A DNA stretch of 64,000 nucleotides from Nereocystis luetkeana (lineage: Eukaryota; Sar; Phaeophyceae; Laminariales; Laminariaceae): NCBI GenBank assembly GCA_031213475.1, contig JARUPZ010000009.1, positions 11,069,601 to 11,133,600 on the forward strand, read 5' to 3'. Positions 12,741 through 25,434 of the stretch are shown in pieces (position 1 is the stretch's first letter; every line of letters begins with the position of its first letter). Both the position numbers and the translations under genes were made by a program. The notes beneath the pieces were generated by a model. It was not told the DNA's origin. It ran no database searches and was given only the letters and a program-made list of their open reading frames with translations.

Positions 12741-14382
12741 GATTGGAAGATCCGGGTAGGTGTTTAAGCCCCAGGGTGGCTTTTCGTAAGTGGGATCCCA
12801 TCCCCCGAGTTGCTTGCTGGGTCACGTGACTTAAACCATCTAGAGAATGGGCCAGGGAGCCCGGCCGGAGCCAACGCTTGCAACGTACTGTCCACGCCGC
12901 CCCCCTCCGGGCCCCGCAGCAGGAAGCACGAGAAAAGACCCCCGGCCAAACGAAAAAGGTAAACTGTTCCGGAAAAAACGTCCGTTTGGTACAAAGTAAT
13001 TTATATCCATATGAAAAACGTGTTCCCCCCTACTCCTACTACTGTATGTACACACACGTTTGTGTCTTGTCGACGAATCAAGTATGCGTTGGGCGTCGTA
13101 TCCGAAGTTCGTTTCGATTCGGATCATTCGTGAATATCATCCTCAACAATTCGAGGTAACCTCAGCGTATATTTATTTTCTGAATATTTTCGAAAAGTGG
13201 CCATTGTTCATGGTTTGTTTAGATTACTACCGAGGTTTTGGATACCTCTCTGATTTGTTTCACGTGGCCACCCTCACCAATGACGGAGAAACGAACCGGT
13301 ACCCCCTTTGGAAACGTTGTTCTGCCTGGACCACATATGATATACCGTGATTAAACTTTTTCTTCTTTGGGGGGAACTCGTACGACAAAGGAAGGCGTCA
13401 GAAGACCGCATTTTTACTCCTTGACCTTGATCAACTTGCCTGGACCCGCCTCGACCGATAACAAACCACTGGATTTCAGTGTGGGGCATTCGGCCCTACA
13501 CCCTTGGCAGTATTGGAGATGATACTTGTCAGTAACCATCATATTCGTTACTCAATTACACTTACGTCATCTGGTATACATTTACGCATTCTATGTAGAA
13601 CAGACAGCTTTCCAGTCTGAGTTATAGTAGGATTATCGATAGCAGCAGCTAGCTGTCTTTTTACACATCATATTATACTGCTGTGCACCCGTACGCACAG
13701 AATAAAGTCCCAATGACGAGTACCGCCATGGATCTACTGTTGTGGTACGTACGTACATGATCTACGGTAGACAGAATATATATTTAGTACGTGCTATCAT
13801 TGGTACATAATGGAAAGGATATCTTCACTATATCCCTCCGAGACCGGTAGCATAGTTTTACTGTAGTTCTGGTTGGAGGAACAACATGGGCTACACTGGG
13901 GTCATGGATATGTACCCCAAGATATATTGTTCTTTACAGTAAATCTGGGGGTTCTCTTCGTTGTTTTTTTTTTGAACGGAATACGAGGGTATTCCCTCAT
14001 TTTGTTTTTGTTTGACCGAAGTGCAAGGGTCGTCCTTTGTTGCGAGCTGCGAGCGCACACGCGCACCGCCCTCCCCTTTGAGCTCACTCTACTTTTGCTC
14101 ACCGTCATCAGCTTCCAGCTGAGCAATCAATCAACAATGTGGCTTGGGGTCACCACACCATCTTCTTCTTCTCTTCTATGTTGAAGCTTCACGTACAAGT
14201 CACCTGACAGTGACTACGTGTTCGCCTCGAACATTTTGACTGTGTATTGCCGGCCATCGGCAATCGAGTCTAGGCGTACACACCAGCTACGAGCTGGTAC
14301 ACACGCCAATCGCCATACCTAGCAGGTTATGAGCCATGAGCCTTAACAATAGGCAGAGCACGTTTTGCCTTCCATAACATGT
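12741..14382. other. intergenic, no gene recognised
   Basis: No family motif, clear repeat or plausible splice-bounded exon was found. Confidence 0.4.
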
Positions 14383-14635
14383 GAGGCGTTCGTCGATAGA
14401 GGTTCACGCTATTTGTTATGGAGCTCCTCGCTCAAGGAGCTCCATACCTCTCCCTCAAACTGTCTTTAATTTATCGAAAATCAAATTGGATCCCGATGAA
14501 TAAATCCATGGCCCAAGTATACGAAAATGTATTTTTTCAAAGCAAGAGCGGCATATCGACGAGTTTGGGCGAGGGAACCCCGTCATTCAGAAAACAGTTT
14601 AGCGGAAATGTGTCACCTCTGTCGTAGATCGCGTC
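14383..14635 (+). mobile_element. about 253-bp TIR element (MITE family B), copy 1
   Basis: The ends are imperfect inverted repeats of about 25 bp (GAGGCGTTCGTCGATAGAGG against GACGCGATCTACGACAGAGG). The sequence matches 21131-21389 in opposite orientation across its length, for example AAAATCAAAT, CCCATGGCCCA-type and TTTAGCGGAAATGTG segments. It contains a perfect 12-bp-stem hairpin (TATGGAGCTCCT, 6-nt loop) at 14417-14446. No coding capacity is seen, and the target duplication is unclear for this copy. Confidence 0.6.
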
Positions 14636-17600
14636 GTGTCTCCTGATGATATCTTTGGTGTCTTGTACTTTAGTTGTTCTGACGTCGTCGTATTTCGTTT
14701 TATTTGGCCTCTATACCCCAAAAAAAAACAAAAGTCAGATTTTGGAGGCCACACGCTACGTCTAGGCGTGTTTTTTTTCATGGGTTTTATTAACAAGACA
14801 ACGCTCATGACAAGCGGATTTTACAGGGTTTCAGTATATACTAAATTTTAATCCAAAATGGCCAGGTATACTGATTTGTTCCAAATCCCATACCAGGTAT
14901 ATTGTACCTGGTGCGAGAAACACGCCGGACCAATACTTTCGGCCTCTTCGAGAAGCCGGCAAAGGGGGTGTTAGGTCTATGATTTTCCAGTCTACGGCAG
15001 GTTTGGTGTGGATGGGGTTGGTGTTGAATGTTTGTTTCCTTCTTTCTAGGGAAAAACACCTGGTACTACATGTGGTAGGGGATACACTATGTATGGCATG
15101 GGTTGGGGTATGTATGTGTGTGTGTTTTTTTGTTTTTTTTTTCAGGACATACATGGATGGGGAGACGAATTCTTCAAATAAATACACATCTATCTTGAAG
15201 ACTGCAGGTTCATTGTTTATTCATTCACGGGATGCATATATATATCCCGTGTGCGCAATGAACAACACGTATGAAACCCACCCGTGTTACGCGTGATTGA
15301 AGTATCATACACAGCCTGCACGCTGCACGGCGGGGGGGAGTCCGACAGAATCCGTGATAACGCAGCTTGTATTTTCAAGTTTTTCATATCGATATGCATA
15401 CAATCCGTATCACGCACGGCCTTATCATCACTCACCCATCATCAAACCGGTACCAGGTATCACTTTTGATCGAGCGTATTTATCAGTACCGTGTCCCTCC
15501 CTACTCCAAACCGATGAATACAATGGATGCACGAGCATTAAAATAAAAAGTCTGAAATGGATCCAAACTATACAATTTATCTGCCTCTCGCTCGTAAAAA
15601 AAGTAGAAACGACAGATTCTGAAGAAGTACGCACGATATTATTCTCTCGCACACGGTCTGCAAAATTTAAAAGTAAAATCGGACGAAATCGTAAATTATT
15701 CGTATCTCAGTATCACTTTGTGCAGTAATAGTGTGTTTTTCAGTAGTATTGATCGTGTCTACCTTCGGACGAAAAAATATTGTTAGATCATGGGGCATTT
15801 ATGTTGTGTGGCAATTACATTTCTCCACCTGCCTGGGCGGTGGTAAAATTTGGTCGTCGCCCGTCCCAGCTAACTTTCTTCTCTCGAAAATACAGAAGAA
15901 CCAGTAGTATGCATACATACCCTATTTATGTGTTGTTTCTCTGTAGTAGTGTAGATAGATGTGTTGTCAACGACACCCAAAAAATGCGTGTATGTATGCG
16001 AAAAATAACTGAAATAACAGTTATATAAAAAGCACGCACCGGGAAAATTAATTGCACACTCGCGAAAAAAGCTACGTGAACACCGTTCTCATATATATAT
16101 ATATATAGATGCACGCCCACTCCTGGAATTATGCAGTGTCAGATTTATATTCCTCTTGCATGGACTTCATTTATTTCCAGCATGATATTATATAAGACCG
16201 CGCGATCGAAGCATCACACACACTCTCCGAATATATTATTCGACGAATATTCCTCGTGTGCATGTACATGTTGTGTATAGCTGTTGTTTTTTAACTTAAT
16301 TAAGTTTCTCCTCTTCTTACTTCTAATAACATTTTAATTTTGCATAACACCACCTTATACAACAACCCAACATCACTCAATCAGCAATCAATGCGTATTT
16401 ACTTTGTGGAGTGATTTGCACCCGTTCAGTATCAACAGTAGTAGTAGTACCAGTATTTAAAGCACAGTTAATAATCTTTGAAATTAGTTCAGGATATCAT
16501 CATGGAACACTACGTTATAGATTTCTCGCCATGACGTTTCTCGCCATGACGGGGGATATATGCATCAGTGCTCAAAACGACCACCTAGTTAGTATAAAAG
16601 TAAAAATAATTATACTATCGACCGCGGTGGCATCCGTACGAGGGAGATACCTACCTGGTGATGTAACATATCGTTAGCCGAGTACGCGTTTGGGTCGGCG
16701 GGGCAGCAGTCGAAAACGCTGGTACAGACTCCCACGACCAACTATCATTAATATTCCTGGAAAATATTTCTGGGTTCCACGAGCTGAGTATTTAGGGCGA
16801 ACTTACGCGTTCCATGCATCGGTACAGTAGTAAAAAAAAACTGTTGTTGTGGCAGTCCACAATAATAGTACATACCTGGTAATACTTTGCGGTACTTCCC
16901 AGTGTATAAGCCCGGGTATTCCAAGTTGACGGAGTACCAGACTTTTTTTCCGTCAAAAATCCATTACTTTAGTCCGGGGTACGGGCATCATCTGTGCACG
17001 ACACTTACTTGCGCATGGCACCACAAAGCACGAGCTTGCCACATATTCGATAAGATCGTTGGTCCACATTATCACGGGACAAGGATTTTTTTTAAGAACA
17101 CTGCTGCTGTAGACTATATATATATGCTACTCATTGATCGGTTGTTTGGATCTGATTAGCATGGGTGAGCTCTCGTCCGCCACACCACCCCAACGCCCCA
17201 TCCCCCCTACTCTCCGCTGCACACGCTTGTCGAGCGGTCCCAGCTTACCCTGTGCCCATCTTTCTGTCTGTTCGAGACTGGCTTCAGACCGGCTGTACCA
17301 GGTACTAGTGACACGCTGCAGGACGACGTTTCGATTGCCCCTCCTCGCGTATAGCTAGCTGGTGAGTGGAAAAAGTTTTCAATGTATTTATTGAATTCGT
17401 GATTTATTTCTTTGTTTGTACATCCCTGGTGATGTAAAGGCCGATAAATATACGGCTGGACTACTAAAGTAAACCAGTTATAGCTCAGCGAAAACACGTG
17501 CTGCTGTTGCTGGGACTACACATCGCGCAAGTCGTAGCGCGAGTGTGAAAAGTACCCTGGAATAAAGGACAAAGCTTATTTTTTCCGACCTCTTGATATA

Positions 17601-19148
17601 TATTAGAATACACTTGTTTAGAAATGGGGGCATTCCTTTCGACTCATCTCCGCCTCCTGAGTTCTTTCTCAAGAAGAATGATATAATCCAAACGCAACGA
17701 AATTGTTGGGTCGAGGCAACTGCTGCAGGATGGTTTGTGTATATCGGGACGAAAATTTCCTGTCGTAAACGAGGGATCAAACCGGGCACGGAATTGTGAG
17801 CACAATGCTTCCCATGAAAGGTCTCGCGCCTACAGCAGGCAACCGAGGAATAAGATGTGTGGGTCGAGTCCGATGCACCGAACACCGCCGAACACGCCTT
17901 CATCTCTCCTCCAAACCCCATAACGAACGGGTAAATACGACATATAAATAGATAGAAGCAAACAACATACATACGCAAACGAACAACAAACCCTGGTAGG
18001 AACGGTCTTCGGCCACGGATGTCTAGCCCACGAAGTTCCAGCAGCGATCAACAACCACCAAATCGAACACCGCCCTATATGTGGTGGGTGATAGCAGTCA
18101 TCTCTTCCAACCGTCTGTTGGCGACGGGCAGACATTGTAGGTCGCCCGTGGTTTGGCGTTTAGTTCCTGTGGTTTTCGAGGATATTTTTTGGAAAAATCA
18201 TCTGCGACGCCACGACAGCTCGTTCGTGTAACCTATATCTCCTAGGCACAAGCGCGTTTGATTGACGTCTTGGTCCATCACAGAAGAAGTGTTACCGCCG
18301 ACTGACACCTCGGGCATTGCAACTTTTCTTTCTTCGGTGCCACGTGAGGTATACCTGGCTCCTCTGTAATCGATTAACACGCAGAGGTAGGTCAGGTATA
18401 TTCATAGGCTATAAACCCCTACCGCTTCTATTATTAGGAACCGGAAAATCAAATCTAGAGATAATTTTTTTTTGGAGAACGCCTACTTGAGAATACCTGC
18501 AGTTTTTTTTATGTTTCACTCTCCAATAATAATTAAACTGTTAATAATGCAAAATCTGCTGACTCAGACACTGGACCCGCGCGTCTGCCCCTGATAATTG
18601 TTTCATGTGTTTTTTCTCTACCACTACCGTTACTACTGTAGCTAGCTCCGATCGTTCCTATTGAGCCAAAAATTATCAAGGCGGATGTTATGAGCTCCTT
18701 CGTGCACCCCTACTGTTAGTGCGGGCAAACGACAGATGTTTGGGAGTCCTCCTTCGGGGGGGTCCTGGCTGCCTTATTTTCAAATGTGGCTCCAAGCGTC
18801 TTAATTGTCATCCTCCTGTGCTTCGCCACAAAAACATTTTTTTTTTTCAGATACAAGATAATAATTAATGAGAAAAAAACGAACGCCACCAAAAACGCTG
18901 CGTTCCCACAATTTCCTGTGAACAAACAAACTAGGCTCGCGGCCTGTCGGCTGCAGCACTGCTGCAGTAGAAACAAGCCAAACAACTGCACCTTCTCTCC
19001 TGAGGCCCCCACGGGCAATCAATGCGCCGTGCGATGGTCTTCGTATTTATTGCGTAGGCTGTGTTCTTGGAAAGAGCAATGACATTGATTGGGCAAGAGC
19101 ACAAGTTATATCAGGTGCTATTCTCTTCTACTACACTGTTCTGTACGT
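14636..19148. other. gene-poor, locally AT-rich stretch
   Basis: No supported gene. It contains four exact TACCNGGTA words (14891, 15451, 16873, 17296), plus ACCAGGTA/TACCTGGT as an 8-bp inverted repeat with a 5-nt gap at 14892-14912. A (TA)n run lies near 16090. Confidence 0.4.
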
Positions 19149-19719
19149 GTATACAGCAGCCAGCCGTTGTTTCTCCTCGTTCTACCGCAGGTAAAATATT
19201 TCCACACCAGTTACGAGACTTCAAGAAGCAAGTGAACGCTCAAGCCTGGTATATATTATGCACCCCCCAGACGAGCATGAATGACTACAAGAGTCATGAT
19301 TTTTTTTTTTTTCTAGTCATGTTCATATCAGGGGTATACAGCGGCCAGCCGTTGTTTCTCCTCGTTCTTCCGCAGGTAGGTAAAATGTTTCCACAGCAGT
19401 TAGTTACGAGACTTCAAGAAGTGAACGCTCAAGCCTGGTATATATTATGCACCCCCCAGACGAGCATGAATGACTACAAAAGTCATGATTTTTTTATTTT
19501 CTAGTCATGTTCATATCAATCAGGGGTATACAGCAGCCAGCCGTTGTTTCTCCTCGTTCTTCCGCAGGTAAAATGTTTCCACAGCAGTTACGAGACTTCC
19601 TTCAAGAAGTGAACGCTCATGGGCTGGGGGTATATGCACCCCCCAAACAGGCATGACTACAAAAGTCATGATTTTTTTTTTTTTTCTAGGAGTCATGTTC
19701 ATATCATCAGGGGTATTTT
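19149..19719. repeat. three-copy tandem repeat, 185-192 bp period
   Basis: Copies begin at 19149, 19334 and 19526 with GTATACAGC(A/G)GCCAGCCG. Each contains CTCCTCGTTCT(A/T)CCGCAGGTA, a TTCCACA-CAGTTACGAGACTTC segment, GTGAACGCTCA, CACCCCCCA, CATGA(ATGA)CTACAA, and a 10-14-nt T run ending CTAG before the next unit. Copies are very similar, so this is the youngest tandem repeat in the left half. Confidence 0.85.
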
Positions 19720-21130
19720 TCGATATATTATCGCCATGAATGATGAGATGTGATATATATATGCAGGGTATATGACATATCATGTCATATATCGTGTGGC
19801 ATAGCATATAATATATAATATACCGGTAATATATAAAAATATATACACGCTACGCTCATTCATGCCACTCCGAAGGGAAAACTTGTAAAAAAAAATGTAT
19901 ATTGTGATACCTGGTATATTATAATCACATAATGTTCTATATCTTATACCTTTTATATCGTGATATTATATTATTATTATTTCTCTTGCCATCCGACAAT
20001 GTGCAGCATGATCTTCAACATGGATCACTCATAACTTTCCCGAAAAAAGAAGAAAACCTCGGAAACAAAAGGAAACCCATGCACCAAGTCTACCTCTCTT
20101 TGATATACATATTATATCATTTCATATGTGATGTGCCCTATATCGTGCTTTCTTGTTCTATTACCACGTATTTCCTCCTAGATTTATACGTCACCTCCGC
20201 TTCACGTCGGTAAATACATGTTCGGTGTTGGGGCCTGTGCCACACTGATGGCAGAGCACTTGCTCGGTACTTACTTGGCGATCAGTGCCCGCTACGCACA
20301 ACCCGGTACACAAAAATTCATTACTCATGATACTGCAACCCCTTCTCTCCGCGAGGTTATATTGCTTGTAGGTGTGGGGCGTAATGCAGGCAACAACTAT
20401 TAACAGTTAGTTCGTGTATTATTGCGATGACGACAACATTGTGTACACTCACTGCCGGTAGTACTGGCACTATTCATATTAATACGTACAAGATAGGCAC
20501 ACCTTAACGATGTCGAAGGCGACTGTTTGCTGTAGCTAGCTGTTGCTTGCTTGTGGCCGCAGGCGATGGCGCGTTCGACCCTCGCTCATAGCGGATTAAA
20601 CCCGCACGACAGGACGACAGCAAGCAGCGGACACAGACCCCTGTACCGTCCCCTTGTATGTGCGTCACGTTTCGTCCTCGTACTCGTACATACATACATA
20701 CGTACCCGGTATATACTGCACGTATATTCCGCCCAAAATGTACGAACAAAATATGCAAGATATATCGTCAAGAAAGCAAACGTCGACATATTATGCCACA
20801 TATCGCATAGCTATTATTAATAGATTACGTATATCAGCTCCTGTAGGCCAATATATTATCTTATTTCACCTTTTTTTATAATATTTAGAAGCCGGTATAT
20901 CGCTTCATAGCGGACCTATCTATCTGGTGTGTGTTATATATATACCAAATATAATATCATCGTTTAGTCGTATATCATGCTGAAAATCTTAAAATATAGC
21001 GATGCAATACGGTATGATATCGTGTCCCTCGAAAACAAGCATTACTAATAAATACTACTATGGAACTATCCTACCATATCGTATAGGGGGTATATCAAGG
21101 GCAGCCCTAAACTGATACCAGACTCTAGTG
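19720..21130. other. AT-rich intergenic DNA
   Basis: It contains TATA-rich, partly palindromic sequence (for example ATGACAT-ATC-ATGTCAT near 19770) and TACCNGGTA words at 19908 and 20703. No gene is recognisable. Confidence 0.45.
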
Positions 21131-21389
21131 GACGCGTTCTCCGATAGAGGTAGCACATTTCCGCTAAACTTTTTTCCTGAACGGCGGTGCTCCTTGGCAC
21201 AAAATCGTGGGGATGCCAATAATATTCTTTGAAAAAATGGCGTAATTGTATATATATATATGGGCCATGGGATCAAGCCTCGAGATGCGATTTGATTTTT
21301 GCTAAGGCCAATTTTGGAGTTAGGTATGAAGCTCGTTTCCTGACGAGCCTCAGATAATTTATGGTGAACCTCTATCGTGGAACGCCTCA
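21131..21389 (-). mobile_element. about 259-bp TIR element (MITE family B), copy 2
   Basis: Its ends are inverted repeats (GACGCGTTCTCCGATAGAGG against GAGGCGTTCCACGATAGAGG). It is flanked on both sides by AGTG, a plausible target duplication. It matches 14383-14635 in reverse orientation but with substantial divergence, so both copies are old. Confidence 0.6.
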
Positions 21390-21655
21390 GTGCAAGAAAT
21401 CGATATTCAAGCGCCTGGAGCCGCAATTTTGAAACCGTAGCGAGGAGATCCGTTTCGGACGAGAACACGGAAATACTGTTGCCTCATCAAACTAGCAGGA
21501 GTGCACGAAAGAGCTCATATATTCCCTGCCAGTCTTTGGGTCCCAAGGGACGTTCGGATCTAGAGCAGAAACTCGATTTTTCCTACAGGAACGTTATTGG
21601 CGGCAGACGTGGTTCCATTGTATCTATTCAGGGAGTATTTCACACCTTGGGCAAC

Positions 21656-22192
21656 GTAACACTCGGATAACACCTATTTATCATAATATGGGGCCTAACA
21701 CAGAAACGTGATGGCGTACGAACACAAGCAGTGTTAGACTGGAGGAGCGATCACTGTATCGTGGTAACACAGACAGGGTATTGACTGGAGGCCAACGAAT
21801 GTGCACCCGCCTTCACGTTATGTTGCTGCTCGATCGCGTCCAGCTCTGTTACGTACAGAAGTAACAATAGGTCATACCGTGGTAAGTCTTTGACCTAATA
21901 TTGTAACACGTACGTCATATACGTTGCATTCTCAGCCGGCTCATACACAACATTGTGTTATTAAAAGGATGTTCGCCTAAACGCGGAGGTCTTTGTTACA
22001 CTATGTTACGGTTTTACCGTCAGTAACTATCTGATCGTAACATTCCGTTACCGCGTTACACAGAAAAAACATCCGAGTCTAACAATATGTTACTGAGTTA
22101 CCGTCGGGTCCGAAGTCGTTTTAAGGTACCAGTGTGTCGTAGCGTTACTACGTCAGCTACATTTTGGAACTACCAATATGTCGTAACGTTAC
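21656..22192. repeat. dense cluster of GTTAC / GTAAC words
   Basis: Sixteen occurrences of GTTAC or its complement lie in 537 bp, where about one would be expected by chance. They have irregular spacing and both orientations. Pairs such as GTAACGTTAC (22183-22192) occur. The words do not form a regular tandem array. Confidence 0.65.
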
Positions 22193-22449
22193 CTGTGTTA
22201 GAGGTAATGCGTCGTGGCGGAGTGTCATAACTTAGCCGGTGTGATCCAATATCGCCGACATCTCGGTAGGGCCTACCTACACATATATCCCCGGGGCAGA
22301 GGATAGCATGGCATCCCCGGTAAAAAAACGTCTCCAATTCTTTACACCCCAAAACGGGAGATATTCATCAGGGATTCCCGTAAAAAAACTCCTTACTTGT
22401 CCCTTCAAACCCCGCCAGTATGTGATCCGTGGCTATTGTTTAACGTCAC

Positions 22450-23545
22450 TGACTGGCCAGCCTTGGAGGACTTTAATTGCCCGCCGCGCCATGTATGTAA
22501 AGCCCCTGGTCTGGCATGCTCCGGAGTCTAGAGCCAACTTTTATGATATATTTCTGGGCAGAGATCGACCGACATAACCAACGACACCGTCATGAATTCT
22601 GAACCGAATGCGCTGGTCAAGGTCTCCGACCCACCCTAGAGTCCCAGTGCTCACATATCGGTCGGTGATTTGTACAATGAGCTGATTAGGCGTCTCTGAT
22701 GAAAACATGTTTTGACGCCGGTCTGTAGAGGACAGACAGCAAGAAATATGGATGCCTCTCCGACGGCAACAAATATACAATTTTTCTGGTTCGACATTGA
22801 TCGACAAACCCTAACGACCACGTCATGGACTCTGAATGAAGCGCGCTTATGACAGGCTCCGACCCGCTCTAGTATCACAGTGCTCACACCTTAGTCGGTG
22901 CTATGATCGTGTGGGTGGATCCGGCGTCTACTCAAATCGTGTTTGCCAGCTGGTGAGCAGAAACCAAACCCCAAACATTCTCGATTCCTCTCCGTCAGCA
23001 CAAAACGGAACGATTTGAACGTATACGAAGAGCGTAGGACGCCGCGGCCAACTTCTCGCCCCCTAGACCACGGATTCCAACTATACCTCCTAGGCCATGA
23101 TCAACACTACTAATTGGCGCTGGCCGCTACCTGGATCGAAGGTCAATCGCGTGAGTGCGGGTGTGCGACCTTGGAGCTGAATATTTCGTCTCCTTGTTTG
23201 TGTACGGTATGATTATGCGCAGTTCGCGTGGTTCCCGTAAGCAATAACGCAATTTTATCGAAAGATGGCTCCCGTCGTTCGCGTTATTTCAGCCATTTGA
23301 TTAGCATATAGCTGGCGTCAACTGCCCCGATACATTTTTTACTTTCCGTTATTTTTGAATTTTCATCGTTACGGGACAGCTTTCGCGGACTTCATTTGCG
23401 CGCCCTGCCCAATCAATATATGTACAGCCCCTGTTCTGGCAGGATATGGAGACTACAGCCAGCTTTATGATAAACCTCGGCAGAAATCGATTGACAAAAC
23501 CAACGACGCCGTCATCGAATATAAACCGATAACGCCTGACACACA
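22450..23545. repeat. three diverged copies of one interspersed repeat
   Basis: Segments near 22450-22720, 22790-22960 and 23375-23545 share pieces in the same order: TGTA-AGCCCCTG, TCTGGCA, a GATCGAC(C/A)-ACA segment, AACGAC(A/G)CCGTCAT, TCCGACCC(A/G)C, and AG(T)CCCAGTGCTCACA. None keeps a consistent reading frame. Confidence 0.5.
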
Positions 23546-24100
23546 GCATCAACGAGCCTCAACTCTAAAAGCGAGCACTTTCAGAGCAGTGGAGTATACG
23601 ACCATGAAGGTTTGACGTCATCTTCTTCCCTGTAAGGCGAGGGGTCGGATGCTGCGGAGTGTGTGATGTGTTGAAAGCACAGCCTTCTGGTTTAGACAGT
23701 AATCGGGAATGGCGCATGTCTAGCCGCTGTACTATCCTAGGGTTTTTACACGACGAAAGGAAATCCAGTTTCGTTTTGCGGCTTCGGCTGCCATAAACGT
23801 CAGCCCGCGAGATAAATTTTAAAACAAAAAAATAGCAAATTAATGGGTGTATAAAGAGAAAGGTTGACGTACGGGTACCGAGAACACAGCAAGCACCACA
23901 ATCCAGGTTATAAATTATCTGGAAAAATCGAAAAAAAATATATTGGAGTGTCAGGTATCTGATTTTAAACACAATACAGGTTATACAGATAGAGCAGAAA
24001 GGCTGCCATAAGGACAAAAACAGGGGGTTGCTGCACTCAGGAAGAAAAACAGACTAAAGGAAGATACGGTCAGAAAGGACCGCCGAAGTCCGGAAAAAGT

Positions 24101-24708
24101 TTATTTTAGGACACTCGTCGTTTGCTTTTGAGTTAAAAGCGTTTTAAGTTGAAGCAATACAGTTTTGTTTGCTCTTTCGGAATGAAACAAGAAACTGCTA
24201 CGTGGTATCAGTGTGCATATATTTATTGATGGTGCAAGGTTAAGTGTAACGCTCCTTCTCTGAGACCAGGTAGTACCTTTATGGTCAGACACTACAGGAG
24301 ACGGCTCAAACAAATACCGCAGCTTCCGCTCCTTTCCCTGTAACAACGACATCCACCAGACGGCCGATCCAAAACCGGTGTGTATTACGTTTCGACTTCC
24401 CGTGGTGATGCCAGACCGAGCAAGCAGGGCTTGGTACGCGGTCATCGCGTGACTGTTCAATCGGGTCGGTGATCAGGACATACTTTCATTTTTTGTGTCC
24501 CTTCTTACCTTTCTGGTCGGATACGAACAGTATAAGGTCGTTTGTTTGGAGGCCGCCTCGCCCCGATTACGAATGCAGAAGTCATCACACCCTCACCTCC
24601 GAACAGTAGCGTAATTACCATCGTATTACTCATGCTGTCGCCACCGTACGAAACGCCTATGGATGATGTCCCAATATGTTGGGTAGGTTTGGCACCGTTG
24701 TGGTTCAA
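24101..24708 (-). CDS. unknown two-exon gene candidate, partial
   Basis: I do not recognise the family. On the minus strand, an open exon (24708 down to 24509) ends in AAAG followed by the donor GTAAGA. A second open exon starts at 24452 after ...TTGAACAG. The 56-nt interval 24453-24508 has GT-AG borders and a stop in the upstream frame, and splicing it out joins the two frames exactly (phase 2, rebuilding a Ser codon). The joined protein runs through Gly-rich VSYGGDSMSNT and LLFGGEG segments, then RPPNKRPYTVRIRPE, then MTAYQALLARSG and AVWWMSLLQGKE. The first half of exon 2 has GC-rich third positions. The 5' end is unknown, and a 56-nt intron is short for a brown alga. It lies head to head with the sulfotransferase-like gene, about 0.7 kb apart. 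Confidence 0.4.
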
Positions 24709-25434
24709 ACCTCAGTGTGGTTCGCGATGTATTGTTCGCCCACTCGCTTCTCTGGCAGTCAACTCCCTACGAGGCTGTTTGTATTTGTTTGCGAATACTC
24801 CGCAAACCCGGAGTGTTTCTAGACAAGAGCTTTGACACGGTGCTTGTTCCGTTTGAATGCTGGATACATGCAGTATGTTCCTTTGTGTAAACGGGGTTTT
24901 CGCAGTCGGTCCCGAGGGACTCACGCAGCAGAATGTTTATAGGCTATAGTTACATTTAGTGACGTGGAAGAGTTTGGGAGGCAGCACAAATCGAATGCAG
25001 TAACAGAAACCAAGTGCAATCCACTCGCAATTTTTTCAACAACAAAAAAGCAGGTCTTACCGAAATGGAACCGACATCTCATATAGATGAAGAATGACAA
25101 GCGAAAAGTTTGCATTGTCAACAACCTAACGCCCCTAACGCAGGAGAACACCCGGCAGGACAGAGATCAGACCAGGTAGACGATAAGCTCGTCGAAAAAT
25201 GGGTGGCCGGCCGACAAGACATCCGGGCACATTTCGTGGACCCTATAGGTCAACAGCCATCGAGGCCGCAGAGAGGCACACGTGTACGTGGTCATGAGGA
25301 AGCTGAGACGGCTGCTGGATCACGATTGCCACGAACACCAGCTCCAAACGGCACCATCACAACTAATTAAGCTATCTTGATTATTATTGCATAAGTTGAC
25401 GGAATAATTTATTGATCTAACGCGGCTCGATTCG
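24709..25434. other. intergenic space between two divergent gene candidates
   Basis: This is a possible shared promoter region for the minus-strand gene to the left and the sulfotransferase-like gene to the right. I see no certain TATA box or other element, and further 5' exons of either gene could lie here. Confidence 0.35.

Noticed and set aside
19149..19719. CRISPR-like array
   Set aside because: Three long direct repeats of about 190 bp without spacers in a eukaryotic genome; it is a plain tandem repeat.
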